Shown here one piece after another: positions 17,184-25,094 of a DNA stretch of 64,000 nucleotides; the first letter of the stretch is position 1, and each line of letters opens with the position of its first letter. The position numbers were made by a program, and so were the translations under genes. The stretch is taken from the NCBI RefSeq assembly GCF_014201145.1, contig NZ_JACHDP010000001.1:1984001-2048000 (forward strand), written 5' to 3'. The stretch comes from Micromonospora parathelypteridis. Lineage in GTDB: Bacteria > Actinomycetota > Actinomycetes > Mycobacteriales > Micromonosporaceae. The notes under the pieces were generated by a model. That model did not search any database and was not told where the DNA came from. It worked only from the letters and a program-made list of their open reading frames with translations.

Positions 17184-17777
17184 ATGTCGCCCACGCAGGT
17201 AATCGTCATCGTGCTCGTCGTGCTCGTGATCGTCGCGGTGCTGGCCGTGGCCGCCCGGTCGCTCAGCCGCCGCCGCGCGTTGCGCAGCCGGTTCGGGCCG
17301 GAGTACGACCGGGTGGTGGCGGAGCAGGACAGCCGGTCCGCCGCGGAGCGCGAACTGCGCGACCGGGAACGCCGGCACGCCGAGCTCACGCTCACCCCGC
17401 TCAGCCCGGAGTCCCGGGCCCGTTACAGCGCCGCCTGGGAGGAGCTCCAGGTCCGCTTCATCGACTCGCCCGGCGAGACGGTGGGCGACGCCGACGCCCT
17501 GGTCACCCGGCTCATCGAGGAACAGGGCTACCCGACCGGGGACTTCTCCGACCAGATCGCCCACCTCTCCGTCGAGCACGCCCGCACGCTGACCAACTAC
17601 CGCGACGCGCACGACATCCACCTGCGCAACTCGCGGGGTGAGGCCAGCACCGAGGAGCTGCGGCAGGCGGTCGTGCACTACCGCGAACTCTTCGCCGACC
17701 TGCTCGGCGAGGAGCCCGCCGGCCACCGTACGCCCGAACAGCGCCACCACCCGGACCACGACGCCACGAGCCGCTGA
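17184..17777 (+). CDS. Membrane-anchored protein, unknown function (shared C-terminal domain with next gene)
   Basis: A 197-residue protein with one N-terminal membrane helix (QVIVIVLVVLVIVAVLAVAA, residues about 5-24) followed by a basic stop-transfer stretch and a soluble, probably cytoplasmic helical domain. I do not recognise a named family. The segment YSAAWEELQVRFIDSPGETV...STEELRQAVVHYRELFADLLGE is clearly related to the C-terminus of the next protein. Start ATG 17184 has an excellent AAGGAGGAG site 3 nt upstream; an earlier ATG at 17136 lacks one. The next gene begins 11 nt after its stop and its ribosome site overlaps this stop codon, so they are one operon. Confidence 0.85.
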   Translation: MSPTQVIVIVLVVLVIVAVLAVAARSLSRRRALRSRFGPEYDRVVAEQDSRSAAERELRDRERRHAELTLTPLSPESRARYSAAWEELQVRFIDSPGETVGDADALVTRLIEEQGYPTGDFSDQIAHLSVEHARTLTNYRDAHDIHLRNSRGEASTEELRQAVVHYRELFADLLGEEPAGHRTPEQRHHPDHDATSR

Positions 17778-17788
17778 GGAGGCCACCG

Positions 17789-18709
17789 ATGCGCCAGGAA
17801 GAGCAGCAGGTGAGCAACGACCATCCGGAGGCCGTCCGCTCCGCGCCCGTTCCGGTACCGCCAGCCGGTGACCGGGCCGGTCGCTCGGACGTCCCCGAGG
17901 ACGCCCTGGACGACCGGGGCACCTTCGACGACCAGACCGGCGCCGAGGAGCGGACCAACAGCACCGAACGGGACGCCGCGTACGACCCGGCCGACGACGA
18001 GCCGGCCGACGACTCCGACCCGCGCCATCGGCGGGACGACCGGTCCACCGACGAGGGTGACTTCAACGAGCCCGGGCCGCTGCCGACGACGTTCGGCGCG
18101 ACCACGGTGGCCGACGCCGTGGCCGCCTCCGCGCTGGCCAGCCCACGCCCGGAGGATCAGCCGGACCCGAGGGCCGAGCGGACGGCCCAGCCCGGCGACG
18201 GTGCCGAGGACGGCGAGCGCGAGGGCCTGCGGGCCGACCCCACGGCCGAGTTGCACCGTCGGGATGCCGCCCCGGGGACCGACCCGGACGCGGTGGCCGC
18301 CGGCGCGGCCGGTTACGGCAGCGCGACGCCGGAGATGGTCGATCCGGACGCGGACGGCGAGCCGGTCACCACCGAGGGCGACGGCACGTCGCTGGGGGCC
18401 GCCGGAACGTCGCTCCCCGCCGGGTCGACAGTCGCGGCCGAGCCGGCCACGCTCCTGGACACGGACACCGCGCAGGGCTTCCGGGATCGCTGGCGGGACG
18501 TGCAGTTGCGCTTCGTCGACGATCCGCATGCCGCCGCCGGTGAGGCGCAGTCGCTGGTGGAGGAGGCCATCCAGGCCCTCTCCTCGGCGCTGGCCGCACA
18601 GAAGAACACGCTGGGTGGGTGGCAGGACGCCGGCTCGGCCGACACCGAGCAACTGCGGATGGCGGTGCGTAACTACCGGGACTTCCTGGACCGCGTACTC
18701 GGCCGTTGA
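17789..18709 (+). CDS. Acidic low-complexity protein with domain shared with preceding gene
   Basis: A 306-residue protein whose first 215 residues are acidic, Pro/Asp/Glu/Ala-rich and probably disordered. The last 85 residues are a folded helical domain: GFRDRWRDVQLRFVDDP, then EAQSLVEEAI, then DTEQLRMAVRNYRDFLDRVLG. This domain aligns with the soluble domain of the upstream membrane protein, suggesting the two pair up. There is no membrane segment. Start ATG 17789 has GAGGAGG 6 nt upstream, overlapping the previous stop codon. Function unknown. A hairpin terminator follows at 18724. Confidence 0.85.
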   Translation: MRQEEQQVSNDHPEAVRSAPVPVPPAGDRAGRSDVPEDALDDRGTFDDQTGAEERTNSTERDAAYDPADDEPADDSDPRHRRDDRSTDEGDFNEPGPLPTTFGATTVADAVAASALASPRPEDQPDPRAERTAQPGDGAEDGEREGLRADPTAELHRRDAAPGTDPDAVAAGAAGYGSATPEMVDPDADGEPVTTEGDGTSLGAAGTSLPAGSTVAAEPATLLDTDTAQGFRDRWRDVQLRFVDDPHAAAGEAQSLVEEAIQALSSALAAQKNTLGGWQDAGSADTEQLRMAVRNYRDFLDRVLGR

Positions 18710-18723
18710 GCGACCGCACCTGA

Positions 18724-18755
18724 GGGGCGTCTCGGCCAGTCGGCCGGGGCGCCCC
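18724..18755 (+). terminator. Terminator after the two-gene unknown operon
   Basis: A 14-bp stem (18724-18737 with 18742-18755, two G-U pairs) with a 4-nt loop, 14 nt after the stop at 18709. GC-rich, without a U-tract. Confidence 0.7.
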
Positions 18756-18865
18756 GAATCCGCCCGAAACCAACTCACCCCAGGTACAGACGTGAAACCG
18801 TGCATACCGGGCAATAGGGCACGCGCTGCACATCAGCGCGAACTTTGGGACGAGAGGTGACGGGG

Positions 18866-20524
18866 ATGGACGGCGACGGTCTTCGCCTCGACATGAACGG
18901 CCTGGACTACCTGATCCTCGCGCTGTACTTCGTCACCGTCCTCGGAGTCGGCTTCGCCGCGCGACGGGCGATCCGGACCAGCGTCGACTTCTTCCTCTCC
19001 GGCCGATCCCTGCCGGCCTGGGTGACCGGCCTCGCCTTCGTCTCGGCGAACCTGGGCGCCTTGGAGATCATCGGCATGGCCGCGAACGGCGCCCAGTACG
19101 GCGTCATGACGGTCCACTACTACTGGATCGGCGCCGTGCCGGCGATGGTCTTCCTGGGCATCGTGATGATGCCCTTCTACTACGGGTCGAAGGTCCGCAG
19201 CGTGCCGGAGTACCTGCGGCTGCGGTTCAACCGCCCCACCCACCTGCTGAACGCGCTCAGCTTCGCCGTCGCCCAGGTGCTGATCGCCGGGGTGAACCTC
19301 TACGCGCTGGCCCTGGTGATGCAGGCGCTGCTCGGCTGGCCGCTCTGGACCGCCGTCGTGGTCGGCGCGGCGATCGTGCTGGCGTACATCACCATCGGTG
19401 GTCTGTCCGGGGCGATCTACAACGAGGTGCTCCAGTTCTTCGTCATCCTGGCCGGCCTCATCCCGGTGACCGTGATCGGCCTGGTCAAGGTCGGCGGGGT
19501 GAACGGCCTGATGGACTCGGTACGCGATTCCAAGCTCGGCGAGGCCGGCCTGCACGCCTGGCAGGACACCGGCAGCACCGCCAACCCGCTCGGCGCACAG
19601 TGGCTGGGCATCGTCTTCGGCCTGGGCTTCGTCCTGTCGTTCGGCTACTGGACCACGAACTTCGCCGAGGTACAGCGCGCCCTGTCAGCGAAGAACATGA
19701 GCGCCGCCCGGCGTACGCCGATCATCGCCGCGTACCCGAAGCTGTTCATTCCCCTGGTCACGGTGATCCCCGGCCTGGTGGCCCTGGTCACGGTCAAGGG
19801 TCTCGGCGCGGAGAGCGGCGACCTGCAGTACAACAACGCGATCCCGCTGCTGATGCGCGACCTGCTCCCCAACGGCGTGCTCGGGGTGGCGGTCACCGGT
19901 CTGCTCGCGTCGTTCATGGCCGGCATGGCGGCCAACGTGAGCGGCTTCAACACCGTCTTCACCTACGACATCTGGCAGGCGTACCTCCGTCCCGGGCGGT
20001 CCGACGAGTACTACCTGCGGATCGGCCGGTGGGCGACGGTCGCCGCCGTGGTGATCGGGATCGGTACCGCGTTCATCGCGGCCGGATTCAGCAACATCAT
20101 GAACTACATCCAGGCGCTCTTCTCACTGTTCAACGCGCCGCTGTTCGCCACGTTCATCATCGGCATGTTCTGGAAGCGGATGAGCGCCCTCGCCGGCTTC
20201 TGGTCGCTGCTGTTGGGCACCCTGGCGTCGCTGGCGACGTACCTGCTCTACAAGGGCGGCGTGATCGACTTCAACTCCGACCTGGAGGAGAGCTTCTGGG
20301 GCGCCGGCATCGCGTTCGTCACGGTGGCGGTGGTCGCCGCGGTCCTCACACCCCTCACCGCCGCCAAGCGCGACGAGGAACTGCGCGGGCTGGTCTACGG
20401 CATGGGCGGCGTCGACCTGAAGGGCGACGTGCTCGCCGGGGACGCCGTCTGGTACCGCTCCCCCGTGCTGCTCGGTGTGATCGCGGTCGTGCTGGCCGCC
20501 CTCTTCTACATCCCGGTCTTCTAG
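18866..20524 (+). CDS. Sodium:solute symporter (SSS family)
   Basis: A 552-residue sodium-coupled symporter with about 14 membrane helices. The N-terminal FFLSGRSLPAWVTGLAFVSANLGALEIIGMAANG is the usual SGLT/PutP-type helix 1-2 region, and the SSS signature lies around FGYWTTNFAEVQRALSAKNMSAARRTP. By resemblance to sugar-type members the substrate may be a sugar or polyol, but this cannot be fixed from sequence. I choose ATG 18866; GTG 18857, in frame, is equally possible, with GAGAGG close by. A small two-helix membrane protein begins 15 nt downstream, a common arrangement suggesting an accessory subunit. Confidence 0.9.
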   Translation: MDGDGLRLDMNGLDYLILALYFVTVLGVGFAARRAIRTSVDFFLSGRSLPAWVTGLAFVSANLGALEIIGMAANGAQYGVMTVHYYWIGAVPAMVFLGIVMMPFYYGSKVRSVPEYLRLRFNRPTHLLNALSFAVAQVLIAGVNLYALALVMQALLGWPLWTAVVVGAAIVLAYITIGGLSGAIYNEVLQFFVILAGLIPVTVIGLVKVGGVNGLMDSVRDSKLGEAGLHAWQDTGSTANPLGAQWLGIVFGLGFVLSFGYWTTNFAEVQRALSAKNMSAARRTPIIAAYPKLFIPLVTVIPGLVALVTVKGLGAESGDLQYNNAIPLLMRDLLPNGVLGVAVTGLLASFMAGMAANVSGFNTVFTYDIWQAYLRPGRSDEYYLRIGRWATVAAVVIGIGTAFIAAGFSNIMNYIQALFSLFNAPLFATFIIGMFWKRMSALAGFWSLLLGTLASLATYLLYKGGVIDFNSDLEESFWGAGIAFVTVAVVAAVLTPLTAAKRDEELRGLVYGMGGVDLKGDVLAGDAVWYRSPVLLGVIAVVLAALFYIPVF

Positions 20525-20539
20525 GAAAGGGGTCGGCAG

Positions 20540-20848
20540 ATGAGCAACGACGGCCAACCGGCGCAGGACCCGCTGATCGACGAGACGCAGGCGGAGCAGC
20601 GCCGTTCCGCCGCAGCCCGGTTGTTCGACATCCGTCGGGTGATCGGTGGCCTCTTCGTGGCGTACGGGATCATCGTGACGCTGATCGGCATCTTCGACAG
20701 CCGGGCCGAGATCGACAAGGCCCAGGGTGTTCGGATCAACCTCTGGGCCGGGTTGGTCATGCTCGTCTTCGGCCTGCTCATGCTGCTCTGGCAGTGGCGG
20801 CGCCCGGCGGAACCGCCGGCCCCCAACGAGCAGCAGCCCGGCGCCTGA
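20540..20848 (+). CDS. Small two-helix membrane protein, likely symporter partner
   Basis: A 102-residue protein with two predicted membrane helices (about residues 33-52, VIGGLFVAYGIIVTLIGIF, and 67-84, NLWAGLVMLVFGLLMLLW) and hydrophilic ends. It is 15 nt downstream of the SSS symporter gene with AAAGGGG as ribosome site, so it is co-transcribed. It may be a small subunit of the symporter, inferred from operon position only. I know no named function. Confidence 0.85.
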   Translation: MSNDGQPAQDPLIDETQAEQRRSAAARLFDIRRVIGGLFVAYGIIVTLIGIFDSRAEIDKAQGVRINLWAGLVMLVFGLLMLLWQWRRPAEPPAPNEQQPGA

Positions 20849-20930
20849 CCGTCGGACCGCGCGGCATGAGCGCGGCACGAGGGGGTACGCGAGGGAAATC
20901 AGGCACCGGGCGGACACAGGAGGCAGCACC

Positions 20931-21317
20931 ATGACCGATCGCGATCGCCAACCTCCGCTGGAGGAGAGCCCGGAGGTGGCCTCGGCGGTGGATGACGACA
21001 TCACCATCACGCAGCTGCGGACCGGAGGTGGCCCCGACCGGGACACCCCGACCTTCACCGAGCCCCGCGGCCGACCGGACGACCTCGCGCCGGACACCGA
21101 CGACTTGATCGGCGACCCGTACGCCGCCGGCACCGGGGCGACCGGGACGGGCACCGGCGCTGGCGGGGACAACATCCGCACCGGGAGCGAGCAACCCTGG
21201 GAGCCGGAGGATCTGGTGATGGCCCGCGGGCAGGACCTCACGCCGGAGAATCTGGACAAGGCCCGCCGTGACCTGGCCGAGCAGGGCCGGGCGGCGATCG
21301 AGCGCACCGTGCCCTGA
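20931..21317 (+). CDS. Small acidic soluble protein, unknown
   Basis: A 128-residue hydrophilic protein rich in Asp, Gly and Thr, with a Gly/Thr spacer (GTGATGTGTGAGG) and an ordered-looking end PEDLVMARGQDLTPENLDKARRDLAEQG. It has no membrane segment and no known domain. Start ATG 20931 has GGAGG 7-8 nt upstream. It follows the symporter pair at 82 nt and may be in the same transcript. It ends before two hairpins shared with the convergent cellulase gene. Confidence 0.75.
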   Translation: MTDRDRQPPLEESPEVASAVDDDITITQLRTGGGPDRDTPTFTEPRGRPDDLAPDTDDLIGDPYAAGTGATGTGTGAGGDNIRTGSEQPWEPEDLVMARGQDLTPENLDKARRDLAEQGRAAIERTVP

Positions 21318-21330
21318 CCGGGCCATGGGG

Positions 21331-21370
21331 GGGTCCCCGGCCCGACCGTTGACGGTCGAGCCGGGGACCC
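21331..21370. terminator. Terminator hairpin 1 between convergent genes
   Basis: A near-perfect stem of about 17-18 bp running from 21331 to 21370 with one bulge and a small loop around 21349-21352. It begins 14 nt after the stop codon at 21317. Confidence 0.75.
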
Positions 21371-21379
21371 GGGGAACCT

Positions 21380-21412
21380 GCCGCCGGCAGTGCCTCACCT
21401 ACTGCCGGCGGC
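21380..21412. terminator. Terminator hairpin 2, cellulase side
   Basis: A perfect 12-bp stem (21380-21391 with 21401-21412) and a 9-nt loop, 24 nt beyond the cellulase stop. Together with hairpin 1 it separates the two convergent transcripts. Confidence 0.75.
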
Positions 21413-21435
21413 GGGTGGGTGCGGAGGCGATCCGG

Positions 21436-23241
21436 TCAGAGCGCCGGGTACGCGTTACGCATGAGCTCCTGGAACTGGGCGGAGAACCACGCGCCGGAGA
21501 TCGGCGCGTTGGGCAGCGCACCGGTCGCGCTGTTGCCGTTGCGCGGATTGCCGCCGTACGTCGGGTCGCACATCCGGTCGAAGCCCTTGCCCTCTTCGTT
21601 GTCGATCAGCTCGCTGGAGCCGTCCGACTCACCCGGGGGCTTCACCCAGACGTAGGCGTCGATGCCGGACTCCGGGTTTGCCCGGGGCCGCTCGCCGATG
21701 CCCGCTCCGGACTGGTTGCACCAGTTGCCGGCGTGGATACGGCGGTCGATCCGGCCACCGTTGACGTACGTGTCGACGCTGGTCGTCGCGCCCGGTCCGG
21801 TGGGCCGAGCGGAACCGCCCCAGCCGTTGCGGGACGTGTCGATCAGCATGCCGATGTTGGAGTTGAAGCCGACCGAGACCAGCTTGGTACGGAAGGCCTG
21901 GGCGAACGACAACTCGTCGACGTAGAAGTTCCAGTCGATCCACTTGGCCTGGCGGACCGACTGACCGCCCACGGTGTCGGTGATCTTCACGTACGGCTCA
22001 CGCAGCGCCGAGTAGTTCGCCGTGTTGACGATGAACCCGGTGACGTTGTTGACCGTGCTGCCGGAGGCGCCCGCGGCGGTCTTCAGCAGGTCGGCGGTCG
22101 GGCCGAAGTTGGTGTCCCAACCAATCCAGCCGTGGTGCGCGGCGTCGATGTAGTTGTAGACGTTGCCGAGGGAGCCCAGCTTCGCGAGGGCGTAGCCGAC
22201 ACCGTTGACGTATGCGCCGTTGGCCTTGACCGTGTCACACATGGCCGTGCCGCCAGCCTGCCCGGAGGTGTTGGTGACCAGGTTCGGCAGCGAGTCGATC
22301 TCGATGATGTTGATGATCCGCAGGTTGCGGTACTTCGCGTCGCCCTGGATAGCGGCGATCGGGTCGATGTAGTCGGACTTGTACCTGGGCAGTTCGTCCG
22401 GGCCCAGCTCACCGTTGGAGGCGAGCGCGGCGCAGTCCCGGCCGGGCAGGTTGTAGATCACGAACTGGATGTACCCGGCACCCTGACGCAGCGCCTCGTC
22501 CAGGTGGTCCCGCACCCCGAAGGCACCGTTCGAGCTGCTGTTAGGGGTGCCGTTGATCGCCGCGATCCGGTCCAGCCAGACGGCGGTGGGGTTGCTGGAG
22601 ATGCGGCTTCCGCCCGACTCCGCGTTCGCCTTGGCCTTCCACTCCGGGTTCACGTAACCCGGAACCCCGGCGTACGGGTTGTCCACCTTCACACCCGGCG
22701 GGGGTGTGGTGGTGGGCGGTCCGGTGGTGGGCGGCGCGGTGGTCGGCGGTGCGGTGGTCGGCGGCGCGGAGGTGGGCGGCGCGGTCGTCGGCGGCGCGGT
22801 CGTCGGGGTGGTTCCGCCGTTGCAGACCACGCCGTTGAGGGTGAACGAGGTCGGCTTCGGGTTGCTGCCGCTCCACGCGCCGTTGAAGCCGATGCTCGTC
22901 GACGCGCCGGTCGCGAGGTTGCCGTTGTAGGACAGGCTGCGCGCGGTCACCTGGCTGCCGGACTGGGTGAACTCGGCCGACCAGCCCTGCTGCACCCGCT
23001 GGCTGGAGTTGGGGAAGGTCCAGCCCAACGTCCAACCGTTGACCGGGTCGCCGAGGTTCTTGATGGTGATGCTCGCGGTGAAGCCGCCGGGCCAGTCGTT
23101 GCTCGAGTAGGCGACGTCGCACTGCGTCGCGGCCTGCGCCGCGGTAACCGGGATCGTCACCAACCCGCCGGCGACCAGGACGCCCGCGCCGGCGAGCGCG
23201 AGGCCCCGGCGTGGGCCGGATAGCCTTCTCCACACATTCAT
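21436..23241 (-). CDS. Secreted GH6 cellulase (1,4-beta-cellobiohydrolase type) with CBM2
   Basis: A 601-residue secreted enzyme. A signal peptide (residues 1 to about 37, ending TAAQA) precedes a CBM2 cellulose-binding module (about 40-142, bounded by Cys41 and the Cys of GVVCNG). A PT-rich linker built of APPTT repeats follows (about 146-185), then a GH6 catalytic domain. Catalytic-region motifs are YNLPGRDCAALAS, INIIEIDSLPNLVTN, IDAAHHGWIGW, WCNQSGAGIGERP and VWVKPPGESDGSS. The extended loops fit exo-acting cellobiohydrolases better than the shorter endoglucanases. The usual EPDSLPN reads EIDSLPN here. Start ATG 23241 has AAGGAG 10 nt upstream. A CebR-like operator lies 262 bp upstream. 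Confidence 0.95.
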   Translation of the reverse strand: MNVWRRLSGPRRGLALAGAGVLVAGGLVTIPVTAAQAATQCDVAYSSNDWPGGFTASITIKNLGDPVNGWTLGWTFPNSSQRVQQGWSAEFTQSGSQVTARSLSYNGNLATGASTSIGFNGAWSGSNPKPTSFTLNGVVCNGGTTPTTAPPTTAPPTSAPPTTAPPTTAPPTTGPPTTTPPPGVKVDNPYAGVPGYVNPEWKAKANAESGGSRISSNPTAVWLDRIAAINGTPNSSSNGAFGVRDHLDEALRQGAGYIQFVIYNLPGRDCAALASNGELGPDELPRYKSDYIDPIAAIQGDAKYRNLRIINIIEIDSLPNLVTNTSGQAGGTAMCDTVKANGAYVNGVGYALAKLGSLGNVYNYIDAAHHGWIGWDTNFGPTADLLKTAAGASGSTVNNVTGFIVNTANYSALREPYVKITDTVGGQSVRQAKWIDWNFYVDELSFAQAFRTKLVSVGFNSNIGMLIDTSRNGWGGSARPTGPGATTSVDTYVNGGRIDRRIHAGNWCNQSGAGIGERPRANPESGIDAYVWVKPPGESDGSSELIDNEEGKGFDRMCDPTYGGNPRNGNSATGALPNAPISGAWFSAQFQELMRNAYPAL

Positions 23242-23837
23242 GCCACTGATCTCCTTGGGCGAGACCGGGCTCGCGTACGGCCCGGCGAGACGGCCCGGTG
23301 GGCGTCCTGCACGGACGGCCTCCGGCGCCACGGGAATCTTTGGGGGCGCCCGACCCGGACGGGCGATGGTGGTGGTGGTGGTGGTGCATCACCGGCGCAA
23401 CGGCCGGTCGATCGGCGGCGGGATGTCGCTCCGGTAACCGGGTGCCCTCGACTGCCTGCCTGCGCGGTGTGGCTCTCCGAACCGCGTTCGCCGATTCTTG
23501 CATGGGAGCGCTTCCATGGCAATGCCTCGATGCGTTGCGGCGGGGGTCACCCGTGGACCCGTTTCGGACGTTACCCCCGAGCGGCACGTTACGGGACCGC
23601 TGCCGGCGCTACCGGATGAGCGAGGCCGCCGGTCGCGGTGAGCACCGAACGTCGTGCGGCACCCGCAAGGGCCTGCGGCACCAGAGACGACGCTCGGCGC
23701 GCTGAAAGCCGCGTAGCACCCCTTCGCCTCTTACCTGACCAAAGGTCAAAACACGAATCTTTCACTTCATAAGTCATGAAACGGTCTAACGTCGGTCTTA
23801 GCTCGGTTGTCGCCGGGCTCAGGACAACAGGGATGGA
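23242..23837. promoter_or_regulatory. Divergent control region of the cellulase and the Lys/Asp-rich protein gene
   Basis: A 596-nt non-coding region. The cellulase side holds a GGT triplet run near 23370-23388 and a CebR-like palindrome at 23503-23516. The right side (23735-23837) is AT-rich and contains the inverted repeat TTCAT-N5-ATGAA at 23766-23780, a possible operator for the rightward gene. I see no gene in it. Confidence 0.7.
23503..23516. promoter_or_regulatory. CebR/CelR-like operator upstream of the cellulase
   Basis: The 14-mer TGGGAGCGCTTCCA differs at one position from the palindrome TGGGAGCGCTCCCA bound by the LacI-family cellobiose-responsive repressors CebR (Streptomyces) and CelR (Thermobifida). 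It lies upstream of the GH6 cellulase gene, where cellobiose would relieve repression. No CebR gene is in the window. Confidence 0.85.
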
Positions 23838-25094
23838 GTGACGCAGGTCATGGCTAAGAAGATGCTCGGGAAGGTCGTTGCGGGCGCCGCGCTCGGCGGC
23901 GCGTCGCTCCTGGTGTTCGCACCGGGGATCGCCTACGCCAACGGTCACGACGACGGCAAGGACCACGACGGCAAGGTCTATGCCAAGCCTCACGTGGTCA
24001 AGGCCGGCGACGAGGTCAAGCTCCTCGAGATCTGCCCGGATCGGCAGGAGCACGCGTACGTGTGGTCCAAGGTCACCGGCAAGGTCAAGCTCAAGCCGGT
24101 GGAGGAAGACCGGGGTGAGGACCGCAAGTGGGGCGAGGAGGAGGACTCCGCCGACCACGACAAGGGCAAGGACGAGCACGGCAAGGACGAGAACGGCAAG
24201 GACGAAGAGGGCAAGGACGAGCACGGCAAGGACGACAAGGGCAAGGACCACGAAGGCAAGGACGAGAACGGCAAGGACGAAGGCAGCAAGGACGACAAGG
24301 GCAAGGACGAAGGCAGCAAGGACGAGAACGGCAAGGACGACAAGTCCGGCGGCCAGGGTGGCGGCGCAGCCGCCGACGCCTACGAGGACGAGGGCAGCAA
24401 GGACAAGGACTGGAAGGGCGAGGAGCACGGCCAGGACGCGGAAGACAACCGCGACAAGAAGGACTGGGAGTCCAAGGACGAGGACAAGAAGGACTGGGAG
24501 TCCAAGGACGAGGACAAGTACGGCTCCGACGAGGGCCGGGATTCCAAGCACGAGGACGAGTACGGCTCGGACAAGGGCTGGGAGTCCAAGGACAACGGCT
24601 CCGACGAGTACGGCTCCGAGGGCCGCGACTCCAAGGACGAGGACAAGTACGGCTCGGACGAGTACGGCTCGGACAACGGCTGGGAGTCCAAGGACAACAG
24701 CTCCGACGAGTACGGCTCGGACAAGGGCTGGGAGTCGAAGGACGAAGACAAGTACGGCTCCGACGAGTACGGCTCCGACAAGAGCTGGGACTCCAAGGAC
24801 GAAGACAAGTACGGCTCGGACGAGGACCGCTGGGAGAAGGAGCGGGAGTTCGTCTACTACGGCGAGGCCAAGGTCGACAAGGACGCCAAGCCGGGTCGCT
24901 ACGAGCTCAAGGGCTCGTGCGGCGAGGGCGAGCTCGTCGTGCTGCCGCACGGCGGTGTCGACGGTGGTGACGGTGGCGCCAGCACCGGCACCGACCGTGG
25001 CCTTGCCACCGGCGGGGCGACGCTGCTCGGCGCTGCCGCGCTGGGCGGGATCGTGCTGATGCGTCGTCGGCGGACCGATGGTTCGCTCGTCTGA
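23838..25094 (+). CDS. Secreted Lys/Asp/Glu-rich repetitive surface protein, sortase-type C-terminus
   Basis: A 418-residue exported protein. It has a signal peptide (cleavage near AYA-N, about residue 37), a short folded N-terminal part with two-sided similarity to its C-terminal segment (KPHVVKAGDEVKLLEIC and AKPGRYELKGSCGEGELVVL), and between them 230 residues of low complexity. The repeats are first GKDE/GKDD units, then KDEDKYGSDEYGSDKGWES units. The end, LATGGATLLGAAALGGIVLMRRRR, looks like a cell-wall sorting signal: motif, hydrophobic helix, basic tail. LATGG stands where LPxTG or LAxTG would be. The sortase gene overlaps its 3' end. I use GTG 23838 (AGGG 5 nt upstream); ATG 23850 is an alternative. 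Confidence 0.85.
   Translation: MTQVMAKKMLGKVVAGAALGGASLLVFAPGIAYANGHDDGKDHDGKVYAKPHVVKAGDEVKLLEICPDRQEHAYVWSKVTGKVKLKPVEEDRGEDRKWGEEEDSADHDKGKDEHGKDENGKDEEGKDEHGKDDKGKDHEGKDENGKDEGSKDDKGKDEGSKDENGKDDKSGGQGGGAAADAYEDEGSKDKDWKGEEHGQDAEDNRDKKDWESKDEDKKDWESKDEDKYGSDEGRDSKHEDEYGSDKGWESKDNGSDEYGSEGRDSKDEDKYGSDEYGSDNGWESKDNSSDEYGSDKGWESKDEDKYGSDEYGSDKSWDSKDEDKYGSDEDRWEKEREFVYYGEAKVDKDAKPGRYELKGSCGEGELVVLPHGGVDGGDGGASTGTDRGLATGGATLLGAAALGGIVLMRRRRTDGSLV

Noticed and set aside
22541..23587. Minus-strand frame encoding a run of histidines (from a GGT run)
   Set aside because: It overlaps the cellulase coding region in another frame; the histidines come from a simple triplet repeat in the 5' leader.
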